Source of the DNA: CAZIRF01 sp964541755
Lineage (GTDB): Bacteria > Spirochaetota > Spirochaetia > Treponematales > Breznakiellaceae
DNA length: 8,246 nt
NCBI GenBank assembly: GCA_964541755.1
Contig: CAZIRF010000069.1
Location: 1-8,246 of the forward strand
Reading direction: 5' to 3'
Shown: piece by piece, positions 1 to 6,205 of the stretch
Layout of the letters: each line of letters opens with the position of its first letter
How positions within the stretch are numbered: position 1 is the stretch's first letter
Notes under the pieces: generated by a model
Told to the model about the DNA's origin: nothing
The model's input: the letters and a program-made list of their open reading frames with translations, nothing else
The model's database searches: none
Program-made: the position numbers and the translations under genes

Positions 1-11
1 TGGAATGTTAA

Positions 12-401
12 TCGTATTTCTTCTTCAGAAGGCCTAATTTTGCAAGAGGCTCAATTGCCAAGAATTATCTGAAAGAAGAAGAAATAAAGGATCTAAACGA
101 GATTGTCACCATGTACCTCGATTATGCAGAACGACAGGCTCGCAAAAGAAGAACTGTCACCATGGAAGAGTGGTCTGACAAACTTGATGCCTTTCTGAAG
201 CAGAATGAAGAAGAACTCCTCACACATGCAGGTACAATAAAGTCTGAAGTAGCCAAGAAGATTGCTGAAGAGCGATATGATGAATTTGACAAAAAGCGGA
301 AGATAACAGAAGCAAAAAAAGCAGATGAAGAAGATTTAAAGGAATTGGAGGAGATGGAAAAGAGGCTGCTTAATAATAAAGACGGTAAGGGCAAATCATG
401 A
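12..401 (+). pseudogene. RhuM family protein, C-terminal remnant
   Basis: The open frame gives a C-terminal half typical of the RhuM (virulence protein RhuM) family: IAKNYL, then an acidic stretch and DLNEIVTMYLDYAE (codons from about 54 to 130), TMEEWSDKLDAFL, a THAGTI...EVAKKIAEE block and a charged, probably coiled-coil tail ending at 401. Full-length family members are about 330 residues, so roughly the first two thirds are absent. A TAA lies in frame at 9-11. Just upstream, an RRPNFARG stretch resembles the family's KPNM...region but is about ten residues too short before IAKNYL, suggesting a small deletion or degradation. The ATG at 111 lies inside the conserved block and is not a credible original start. 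RhuM proteins have no firmly established biochemical role and are often found in genomic islands. I read this as a decayed or truncated gene. If the true window edge hides a frameshift, the gene could be more complete than it looks. Confidence 0.75.
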
Positions 402-425
402 AAGAAACAGCCTCCCAAGTACATC

Positions 426-519
426 ATACAACAGCGGCTATATGGTTCCGCTTCGCTTCACCCAAATTTTTGCTCCACTGCGTTCCGCAAAAACTTCATA
501 TAGCCGCGAAACGTTATCA
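426..519 (+). other. attC-like integron recombination site (putative)
   Basis: Between the rhuM remnant and the lipoprotein gene lies a structure with attC architecture. It has an R''-like box ATACAAC (426-432), an outer arm CGGCTATATG (435-444) with its perfect 10-bp reverse complement CATATAGCCG (497-506), and an R'-like box GTTATCA (513-519) preceded by AAC. The central part can fold again: TTTTTGC (467-473) pairs with GCAAAAA (487-493). The length of 94 bp is within the usual attC range (about 57-141). The next gene starts 25 bp behind the R' core, as expected of a gene cassette. Departures from consensus are an R'' that is not RYYYAAC, an R' that is not a full GTTRRRY match, and unequal spacers (2 and 6 nt). 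Chromosomal integrons are known in Treponema denticola. No integrase gene is in the window. It could instead be an ordinary intergenic hairpin. Confidence 0.5.
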
Positions 520-537
520 GCAAAAAGGAGAACCAAT

Positions 538-900
538 ATGGAAAAAATCCTGTCCATTTTTATTTTTACGATTGTCCTCATGGCTTGTGCAACTTCAAAA
601 TTGGATTTTAATACTGATGTCTGGAAAGACCCGGAATCTTATAAATACAGGGCAAAAGATATAACAGAGCGACAGAAAATGCTGGAAGCAGTATTGGAAC
701 TTGTTAATGGTAAATCCAAGAATGAAATTATAGATTTGCTGGGACATGGTGAAGATTTTGGTTACTTCAAAGCTTCTGGTAGGGATTTGATCTACATATT
801 GGGTCCTGAGCGATCTTTTATCAGTATTGATAGCGAGTGGCTCCTGTTGTGGTTTGATCAAAATAATATTTTGGAGAGATATGAAATCTGCTCCGATTAA
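538..900 (+). CDS. Small putative lipoprotein, BamE/SmpA-like fold
   Basis: This 120-residue protein starts at an ATG with AAGGAG seven bases upstream. The frame stays open back to 442, but that part runs through the attC-like structure and is unlikely to be translated. Residues 1-16 form a short lysine-plus-hydrophobic signal ending in the lipobox L-M-A-C, with Cys17 the expected lipidated residue, so the product should be anchored in a membrane. Residues about 46-118 read RQKMLEAVLELVNGKSKNEI, then LLGHGEDF, then alternating beta-like segments ending LLLWFDQNNILERYEI. This pattern resembles small lipoproteins with the SmpA/OmlA (BamE-like) alpha-beta fold, where R..M...L....G.S..E+..LLG is typical. 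I see no catalytic motif and no assigned role. It is AT-rich compared with typA and sits directly behind the attC-like site, as a cassette gene would. Gene reality is well supported; the fold assignment is tentative. Confidence 0.8.
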   Translation: MEKILSIFIFTIVLMACATSKLDFNTDVWKDPESYKYRAKDITERQKMLEAVLELVNGKSKNEIIDLLGHGEDFGYFKASGRDLIYILGPERSFISIDSEWLLLWFDQNNILERYEICSD

Positions 901-1036
901 GTCTTGAAGGACCTAACGAGTACTTCCCTGTTTTGTGTGGGTAATAAAGTTTGTCAAACGATATCCCCAACAGGATTTGAATGCCATCTTCAATTAGATA
1001 GGGTATGTCATCTATCTTGACTGATAGGGTTTCAAC
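901..1036. other. Non-coding gap, possible attC half-site
   Basis: I see no convincing gene here. ACCTAAC at 911-917, ten bases after the lipoprotein stop, fits the R'' consensus RYYYAAC of an integron attC site exactly. However, no complementary arm for the adjoining bases and no GTTRRRY box follow within the expected distance, so at most this is a truncated site. A short palindrome GTTTGTCAAAC lies at 949-959. The gap ends at the junction where coding similarity to a hydrolase begins. Confidence 0.35.
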
Positions 1037-1174
1037 ATGCGTAAAGCGGGCTATGGCGTGAGCGTCCTTGCCGATTGCATCACGAGTTATGACAAACGAA
1101 AGATCGATGAGATGCTGCGCTATTACGAGGGGAAGGGGGGCAAGACTATCAGCCTTGATGATCTTTCTTCTTGA
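1037..1174 (+). pseudogene. Isochorismatase-family hydrolase, C-terminal fragment
   Basis: Forty-five codons in one frame read M-R-K-A-G-Y-G-V-S-V-L-A-D-C-I-T-S-Y, then a lysine-rich helix and K-T-I-S-L-D-D-L before a TGA. This matches the last part of isochorismatase/nicotinamidase-like cysteine hydrolases, in which a GY.V.V..D block follows the catalytic-cysteine helix and a short tail closes the fold. The catalytic Asp, Lys and Cys all lie upstream in the family and are missing here. An in-frame TAG at 1025-1027 closes the frame just before the similarity starts, and no ribosome-binding site precedes the ATG at 1037. The GC-richer coding style resembles typA and putP rather than the AT-rich DNA just upstream, so this looks like the tail of a resident gene cut by an insertion or deletion near 1030. 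It is non-functional as it stands. Confidence 0.6.
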
Positions 1175-1256
1175 TACTCTTCCTGCCTATACCAAAGCCG
1201 ATATAACGGGTACCATGGTCCTATCCCGCCTTAAGAAAGCACTATAGGACTATTGA

Positions 1257-3095
1257 TTGACCCACACCGATGCCAGTAATCCCTCGATACGCAATATTGC
1301 GATAATTGCCCATGTTGACCATGGGAAAACCACCCTTGTCGATGCCATGTTCAAGCAGTCGGGCGTGTTCCGCGAGGGGCAGGCTACCGAAGAGCGCCTT
1401 ATGGACAGCATGGACCTGGAGAAGGAGCGCGGCATAACGATTGCCGCCAAGAACTGCTCGGTTGTCTGGAAGGACGTCAAGATCAATATCCTGGATACAC
1501 CGGGCCATGCCGATTTTGGCGGCGAGGTCGAGCGGGCCCTGTCCATGGTCGACGGGGCCATACTCTTGGTGGATGCATCGGAAGGGCCGCTCCCCCAGAC
1601 CCGCTTTGTCTTGAACAAGGCCCTGGAGCGAAACCTTACCATAATCGTGGTGATCAACAAGATTGACCGCCTCGATGCCCGCATAGCCGAAGTCCTTACC
1701 GAGGTCTACGACCTCTTTATCGATTTGGGTGCGAACGACAAGCAGGTGGACTTCCCCCTGCTCTATGCCATCGGCCGCGACGGCATCGCCATGCCTTCCC
1801 TTGAAGAACCCGGTACCAACCTCCACCCGCTCATGGATGCCATTATACGGGATATCCCGGCACCCACCTATACGTCCAGCGAACCCTTCCAGATGATGGT
1901 ATCGGACCTCTCCTATTCCAATTACTTCGGCCGCCAGGCGGTGGGCAAGGTCATCAACGGATCTGCCCGCTTCAAGGACCCCATGGTCTGCATCGGCGAG
2001 GGCGGCGTTACCCAAAACCTCAATATTTCCAAGCTGCACAGTTACGCGGGTGTCAAACTCGTGGAGACTGATATTGCACAGAGCGGCGACATCATCGTGC
2101 TTTCCGGCATCGAGAATGTACATATTGGCGATACAATCTGCACCCGGGATGCCCCCAAGGCCTTGAAGCGCATCGCCATCGACGAGCCGACGGTTGCCAT
2201 GCGCTTTTATGTGAACAGTTCGCCCCTGTGCGGCAAGGACGGCAAGAACGTCCAGGCCATGAAGCTCTACGAGCGCCTTCGCAAGGAGACCCTCAACAAT
2301 GTGTCCATACAGGTGGAAGAAGCCAAAGAGGGCGGCGGCTTTATCGTTCGCGGGCGCGGCGAGTTCCAGATGGTCATACTTATCGAGACCCTGCGCCGGG
2401 AAGATTTCGAAGTCTGTGTAAGCCGGCCCGAGGTTATCTACAAGTACGAGAACGGCAAGAAGCTGGAGCCCATCGAAAAACTCTTCGTCGAATGCAACGA
2501 AGCCTTCGCCGGGGTTGTTACCGAAAAGCTCTCCATGCGCAAGGGGCGCATGCTCACCTATACCTGCCACGACGGTGACCGCGTCCACCTGCAGTTTTCC
2601 GTACCCTCCCGTGCCCTTATCGGCTATCGCGATACCTTTTTGACCGACACCAAGGGAACGGGGATCATGAACTCCTACCTTGAAGGCTATGAGGAGTACC
2701 GCGGGGATTTCAACGACCGCTTTACCGGTTCCATAGTCTCCGATCGCAGCGGCAAGGCCGTCACCTACGGCCTCTTCCACCTTGAACCCCGCGGCAGGCT
2801 CTTTGTCGTTCCCGGTGACGAGGTCTACGAGGGCATGGTGGTGGGCGAGCACAACCTGGACATCGAATTGATGGTCAATCCCTGCAAGGAAAAGAAGCTT
2901 TCAAACATGCGCTCCGTGCTCAAGGACGAGGCCCTTACCCTTACCCCCATACAGCCCATGACCCTGGAGCGGGCCATCCTCATGCTGCAGGATGATGAAA
3001 TGGTGGAAGTTACCCCGCACGCCGTACGCCTTCGCAAAACCATTCTGTCGTACATCGATCGCCGCGCCGCCGGCCGGGTGAGCGCGGCGAAGTGA
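1257..3095 (+). CDS. typA: Ribosome-associated GTPase TypA/BipA
   Basis: This 612-residue protein has the usual length for TypA/BipA (about 605-615), a translational GTPase related to EF-G that binds the ribosome and supports 50S assembly and growth under stress or cold. The GTP-binding domain shows G1 HVDHGKT (19-25), G2 RGIT (58-61), G3 DTPGH (80-84) followed by ADFGGEVER, and G4 NKID (134-137). A beta-barrel domain follows (about 200-300). An EF-G-III-like domain contains the GRGE motif and ILIETLRRE, then comes an EF-G-V-like domain with SRPEVIYK and KGRM. The BipA-specific C-terminal domain contains KKLSNMRS, DEALTL, TLERAI and EMVEVTP. The start is TTG: an in-frame TGA immediately precedes it (1254-1256), AGGA lies seven bases upstream, and no ATG or GTG occurs before the conserved IRNIAIIAHVD. 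The gene is complete. No clear promoter was found in the 82-bp gap upstream; TATAAC at 1202-1207 is only a weak -10 candidate. Confidence 0.97.
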   Translation: MTHTDASNPSIRNIAIIAHVDHGKTTLVDAMFKQSGVFREGQATEERLMDSMDLEKERGITIAAKNCSVVWKDVKINILDTPGHADFGGEVERALSMVDGAILLVDASEGPLPQTRFVLNKALERNLTIIVVINKIDRLDARIAEVLTEVYDLFIDLGANDKQVDFPLLYAIGRDGIAMPSLEEPGTNLHPLMDAIIRDIPAPTYTSSEPFQMMVSDLSYSNYFGRQAVGKVINGSARFKDPMVCIGEGGVTQNLNISKLHSYAGVKLVETDIAQSGDIIVLSGIENVHIGDTICTRDAPKALKRIAIDEPTVAMRFYVNSSPLCGKDGKNVQAMKLYERLRKETLNNVSIQVEEAKEGGGFIVRGRGEFQMVILIETLRREDFEVCVSRPEVIYKYENGKKLEPIEKLFVECNEAFAGVVTEKLSMRKGRMLTYTCHDGDRVHLQFSVPSRALIGYRDTFLTDTKGTGIMNSYLEGYEEYRGDFNDRFTGSIVSDRSGKAVTYGLFHLEPRGRLFVVPGDEVYEGMVVGEHNLDIELMVNPCKEKKLSNMRSVLKDEALTLTPIQPMTLERAILMLQDDEMVEVTPHAVRLRKTILSYIDRRAAGRVSAAK

Positions 3096-3134
3096 GAAAA
3101 TTATTACTGTCAAGGAAATAATTCGGGAGGAAAA

Positions 3135-3473
3135 ATGTTTGAAAATATCTTCGCCGTACTATTCTCTGTAATAGTGTTTGTTTCTTTCGCGGTTGCACTT
3201 TGGAAGATTGTAAAAAAAACGGGAAGTTCTGGCATAGCGTCCATACTTTTCTATATCCCCTTTGTCAATGTCATATATATATTTCTTCTTGCTTATTCCA
3301 AATGGCCGATTGAAAAAGAACTTGAACAGTACAGAGAAAAATATGGCCCCCTCGAAGAGGAGTTGGATGATAACGAGTTATTGAAATGTCCCAATTGCCT
3401 TACTCCAATCCCTGATGGGGCTGAAAAATGTGTTGTCTGTGGTTTTATTTATAGGCATTCCGACACGATATAA
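3135..3473 (+). CDS. Membrane protein with C-terminal zinc ribbon, unknown role
   Basis: This 112-residue product is preceded by a strong GGGAGGA ribosome-binding site four bases from the ATG. Two hydrophobic helices (about 5-23 and 34-54) are joined by a short basic loop (WKIVKKTGSSG). A charged, probably helical linker follows (about 58-82), then a four-cysteine zinc ribbon: CPNC at 85-88 and CVVCG at 99-103. The K-I-x-K-K-x-G...I..IPFVN pattern is common in small bacterial inner-membrane proteins of unknown function that share the WKIFKKAG-type loop. The ribbon probably faces the cytoplasm. The gene starts 39 bp after typA in the same direction, so it may be read through from typA, but its AT-rich composition differs sharply from typA. 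I do not recognise a specific family and assign no function. Confidence 0.82.
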   Translation: MFENIFAVLFSVIVFVSFAVALWKIVKKTGSSGIASILFYIPFVNVIYIFLLAYSKWPIEKELEQYREKYGPLEEELDDNELLKCPNCLTPIPDGAEKCVVCGFIYRHSDTI

Positions 3474-3548
3474 TCTCCAGTCAATTTAATGAATCGTTAA
3501 CATTGCCTGTACACTTCGGCCTGCATTCTTTAAATCAATGGGGTAAAG

Positions 3549-4427
3549 ATGAACCGGACAATAAATAATTGTGATACTTCAAAGAGGTGTTCTGCGCGTG
3601 TGTCCCCTTTCTCCCCGCGATCTCTTGCGATACTGTCTGTTTGCGCACTTCTCCTTTTGTTGCCAGTTCATGCCTCATCCCAAGAAGGGGATACCCTCTT
3701 TACCCGGCTCCTTGAAGCGATACGAAGCGGGCAACAAATTGAATCGGTTCATCGCTATTATGATTGGTCTCTATATTTTGATGCCGATCAACTGCGCTTG
3801 TTGAGAAATGCCATTTATGCTCGCCATGGATACGCCTTTCGTTCCAATGATTTGGATACATTCTTTCGTCAATATGAATGGTACAAGCCGAAACCGGGAG
3901 CCCCGGTATCGTTGACCGATACGGATACGGGAAATCTTCGCATGATACAGCGTATGGAGGTGTATACCGCATTAAAGGTACAGGCCGAATCGATACAGGT
4001 CGATCTTCCGTTCTCCCATCAAACGTATGTCGGTCTGTGGCAGGACAGCCCGCTCGTTGCCTCCGGGTATGGCCATACCTATTCTTTTTTTTCCAATGGG
4101 GCCGTTGTCGAGCGAACCAACGAAATGGATGGTCAGCGGCGTTTGATTTCGCAGGTCGGTGAGTGGTCAATTGAAAACGGGTTCATGTATATTCGTCATA
4201 CCCATCGAATCTATTTGTACGGGGGCGAGCTGGTTAAATCTTCCGGAAGTATTGCAAGCCCCAAAATGCTTGTCAATGCAGAGATCAAGTTTGAAAAGCA
4301 TATGGATTATCGACGAGTTTCAATTGGGCCGATTGATACGAGGGAAGAGTTTGGCATGACCATGAACAGCTTCGAAATGGATGGCCTGAGATGGTATCGG
4401 GTGGGTCCAGAGCCAACATATTATTGA
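3549..4427 (+). CDS. Exported YARHG-domain protein
   Basis: This 292-residue protein has a hydrophobic export signal at about 26-41 with likely cleavage after VHA (residue 42). Residues about 62-143 form a YARHG domain: LRLLRNAIYARHGYAFRSNDL at 82-102, then FFRQYEWYKPKPG. YARHG domains are extracellular modules of unknown function. The C-terminal part (about 160-285) is beta-rich with GLWQDSP, YSFFSNGAVVE and GEWSIENGFMYIR, a pattern like small beta-barrel or lipocalin-like modules. The start is uncertain. The ATG at 3549 gives an unusually long 25-residue polar leader and only a weak GGGGT upstream. A GTG at 3600 (codon 18) is preceded by AAAGAGGTG and would give an eight-residue leader before the hydrophobic stretch, more typical of a signal peptide. 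The gene converges on putP, with a long hairpin between them. Confidence 0.88.
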   Translation: MNRTINNCDTSKRCSARVSPFSPRSLAILSVCALLLLLPVHASSQEGDTLFTRLLEAIRSGQQIESVHRYYDWSLYFDADQLRLLRNAIYARHGYAFRSNDLDTFFRQYEWYKPKPGAPVSLTDTDTGNLRMIQRMEVYTALKVQAESIQVDLPFSHQTYVGLWQDSPLVASGYGHTYSFFSNGAVVERTNEMDGQRRLISQVGEWSIENGFMYIRHTHRIYLYGGELVKSSGSIASPKMLVNAEIKFEKHMDYRRVSIGPIDTREEFGMTMNSFEMDGLRWYRVGPEPTYY

Positions 4428-4429
4428 GT

Positions 4430-4474
4430 GGTGAAGCTCTTTCAAAAATGACCGGTTTTTGAAAGAGCTTCATC
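4430..4474. terminator. Hairpin between convergent genes, likely bidirectional terminator
   Basis: TGAAGCTCTTTCAAAAA (4432-4448) pairs perfectly with its reverse complement at 4456-4472, a 17-bp stem with a seven-base loop (TGACCGG). One G-T and one G-C pair extend the stem to 4430 and 4474. It fills the 69-bp space between the stop codons of the YARHG gene and putP, which transcribe toward each other, so a shared terminator is the simplest role. Neither side has a clean U-tract directly after the stem; the A5/T5 runs lie at the top of the stem instead. The hairpin is certain, the function is inferred. Confidence 0.6.
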
Positions 4475-4496
4475 AGCCAGAATATTCTTCTTCTTC

Positions 4497-5969
4497 TTAA
4501 CGGCGGTTTGCTTCGCGCACCTCTGCGATGCCGGCTTCGAAGTGATCGAGGGCCTCTTTCCCGGGTTTCTTGGTAAGGAGACTCGTTACGACGACGGCGG
4601 CAAAGGCCAGGATAAAGCCCGGGAGGAGTTCGTAGAAGTACTCGCCTTCGATGTGGATCCAGTTCTTGACGACGACGATAACGACAGAGCCGGTAATCAT
4701 GCCGGCCAGGGCGCCCCACTTGGTGCATCCCTTCCAGAAGAGGGCGAGGATGACGACCGGGCCCAGCGCCGCGCCAAAGCCGCCCCATGCGTAGCCGACC
4801 ATGTCGAGTATGGTGCCCTTGTCGAAGAGGGCGATAAGGAAGGCGAGTAGGGCGAAGCCCAGGACCCCGAGTCGGCTAATCCACTTCTTCTTGGCGTCGG
4901 GCAGGGCCGCGATGGGCGGGATGTCCTCGGTAAGCGACGAGGTAAGGACCAAGAGCTGCGAGTCTGCGGTGGACATGACGGCGGCGAGAACGGCCGCGAG
5001 GACAACCCCGGCAAAGATGGGGTGGAAGAGGGCGCTTGTAAGGGCCAGGAAAATGCGCTCTGCATTGCCGTCAACGCCGGCTACCCCTTCGAGGGGATTT
5101 GCCGCGTGGAAGCCGATGCCGATAAGCCCGATAAGGCTTGCGAACAGGAGGCAGATGGCCATCCAGGAGATACCCACGCGCCGGGCTCTCCGCACCGACT
5201 TGACGTCCTTGATGCCGATAAAGCGGGCGAGTATGTGTGGTTGGCCAAAGTAGCCAAAGCCCCAGGCCAGGAGCGAAAGGACGGTGATGACGCCGGCCTT
5301 GATCGAGAAGGCGTCGGGCTTTATGGCGACAATGTCGACATCGGCTTTGACGATGCCGTTGTAGCCCAGAATAACGCAGAAGGTAAGGGCTGCGAGCATC
5401 AGTATGCCCTGGATAAGGTCTGTCCAGCAGACGGCGATGTAACCGCCCAGAAAGGTGTAAGAGACGACAACCAGGGTCGTGACGACGAGGGCGACGGTCT
5501 CGCTCGCGCCAAAGGTGTGGGCAAAGAGGAGGGTGCCGCCCTTGAGCCCGGACGATACATATATGGTAAAGAACAGGAGAATGACGATGGTCGAGACGAC
5601 CTTGAGTATGCCCTTCGAGTCGTCAAAGCGTTTGGACAGGAAGGAGGGCAGGGTAACCGCGTCATAGCGCTCGGTCATGGCGCGAAGCCGTCCGGCCGTT
5701 ATGAGCCAGTTGATGTATGCGCCTGCCAGGAGCCCCAGCGAAATCCACAGGCCCTCGACAAGGCCCCCCGCGAAGACCGCCCCCGGCAGCCCCAACAAAA
5801 GCCAGCTGGACATGTCCGATGCCCCCGCGCTTATGGCCGAGGTTATCGGGCCCATCTGCCGGTCCCCGATAATGAAGTGCTTGTTGCTCGTGGTACGGCG
5901 CATGGACCACAGCCCGATGCCCAACATGAGGGCCAAATACAACGCGAATTCGATGTAATAAATCAACAC
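4497..5969 (-). CDS. putP: Sodium/proline symporter PutP
   Basis: This 490-residue inner-membrane protein belongs to the sodium:solute symporter family and closely follows the PutP pattern. Motifs are SAGASDMSSWLLLGLPGA (47-64; Asp52 matches the Na+-site Asp55 of E. coli PutP), INWLITAGRLR, ILLFFTIYVSSG, YTFLGGYIAVCWTD, GFGYFGQPHILARF (237-250), NAERIF, AAVMSTADSQLL (330-341; Ser333-Thr334 match the Na2-site Ser340-Thr341) and YAWGGFGAALGPV. About thirteen hydrophobic helices can be traced, as in the LeuT-fold family. The last 25 residues are a charged cytoplasmic tail. It imports proline driven by the sodium gradient. The start is GTG at 5969-5967 with AGGGAG eight bases upstream; the next codon is TTG. 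The gene is complete and GC-rich. No putA or other proline-catabolism gene is in the window. A related solute specificity within the PutP clade cannot be excluded. Confidence 0.95.
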   Translation of the reverse strand: MLIYYIEFALYLALMLGIGLWSMRRTTSNKHFIIGDRQMGPITSAISAGASDMSSWLLLGLPGAVFAGGLVEGLWISLGLLAGAYINWLITAGRLRAMTERYDAVTLPSFLSKRFDDSKGILKVVSTIVILLFFTIYVSSGLKGGTLLFAHTFGASETVALVVTTLVVVSYTFLGGYIAVCWTDLIQGILMLAALTFCVILGYNGIVKADVDIVAIKPDAFSIKAGVITVLSLLAWGFGYFGQPHILARFIGIKDVKSVRRARRVGISWMAICLLFASLIGLIGIGFHAANPLEGVAGVDGNAERIFLALTSALFHPIFAGVVLAAVLAAVMSTADSQLLVLTSSLTEDIPPIAALPDAKKKWISRLGVLGFALLAFLIALFDKGTILDMVGYAWGGFGAALGPVVILALFWKGCTKWGALAGMITGSVVIVVVKNWIHIEGEYFYELLPGFILAFAAVVVTSLLTKKPGKEALDHFEAGIAEVREANRR

Positions 5970-6000
5970 CCTGTGCGCTCCCTGTCAAATGGAATGGGCC

Positions 6001-6030
6001 ATGATACGGGCGCGCGCGCCACACTGTCAA
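6001..6030 (-). promoter_or_regulatory. Sigma70-type promoter for putP
   Basis: On the minus strand, TTGACA (6030-6025) is followed after 18 bases by TATCAT (6006-6001), a near-consensus -35/-10 pair 32 bases upstream of the putP start. An A/T-rich run lies directly upstream of the -35 box. The spacer is unusual: 12 of its bases (6009-6020) form the alternating GGCGCGCGCGCC palindrome. A second possible pair, TTGACA (6071-6066) with TTGTAA 17 bases on, lies farther upstream and abuts the 16-bp inverted repeat. Confidence 0.65.
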
Positions 6031-6071
6031 TAAAAGCATTTTTTACAAATCAAGAGATGGGGGCCTGTCAA

Positions 6072-6110
6072 AACCAAGACTATTTGCACATAGGGCAAAT
6101 AGTCTTGGTT
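6072..6110. repeat. 16-bp perfect inverted repeat upstream of putP
   Basis: AACCAAGACTATTTGC (6072-6087) pairs perfectly with its reverse complement at 6095-6110 around a seven-base loop (ACATAGG). Read on the minus strand it ends in GGTT and runs straight into a TTGACA box (6071-6066), about 100 bases before the putP start. It could be an operator for a dimeric regulator, a terminator of minus-strand readthrough from the lipase locus, or an attenuator-type hairpin. No U-tract of useful length follows on either strand. Confidence 0.55.
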
Positions 6111-6132
6111 CCGCCACCGGGCTTTCCGCTAT

Positions 6133-6172
6133 AATGAAGAAGGGCCACCCCGCGGGGTGGCCCTTCTTCATT
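6133..6172. terminator. 40-bp perfect palindrome, probable terminator of lipase locus
   Basis: Bases 6133-6152 (AATGAAGAAGGGCCACCCCG) and 6153-6172 are exact reverse complements with no intervening base. As RNA this gives a GC-rich stem with a tight loop at CCCCGCGGGG and A/T-rich feet. It lies 33 bp beyond the last stop of the lipase locus on the minus strand and upstream of the putP promoter, so it most likely ends lipase transcription. TTCCGCT flanks it on both sides (6123-6129 and 6171-6177). Confidence 0.6.
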
Positions 6173-6205
6173 CCGCTGCAATCCCATGGCCCGGAAGACT
6201 CCCGC

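Noticed and set aside
442..537. Upstream ATG for the lipoprotein gene
   Set aside because: It would translate the attC-like repeat and bury the lipoprotein signal peptide; the ATG at 538 has AAGGAG at seven bases.
398..664. Small open frame overlapping the rhuM stop by ATGA
   Set aside because: It reads through the attC-like hairpin and out of frame into the lipoprotein gene; no protein-like pattern.
1242..2852. 536-codon open frame on the minus strand
   Set aside because: It is antisense to the conserved typA; its length follows from typA's GC-rich codon bias, and the translation shows no recognisable domain.
3099..3123. AATTATT...AATAATT repeat after typA
   Set aside because: Seven A/T pairs over an 11-base loop without a U-tract are too weak for a terminator call.
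5022..6134. 370-codon open frame on the plus strand
   Set aside because: It is antisense to putP, whose motifs are unambiguous; the translation is low-complexity and charged.
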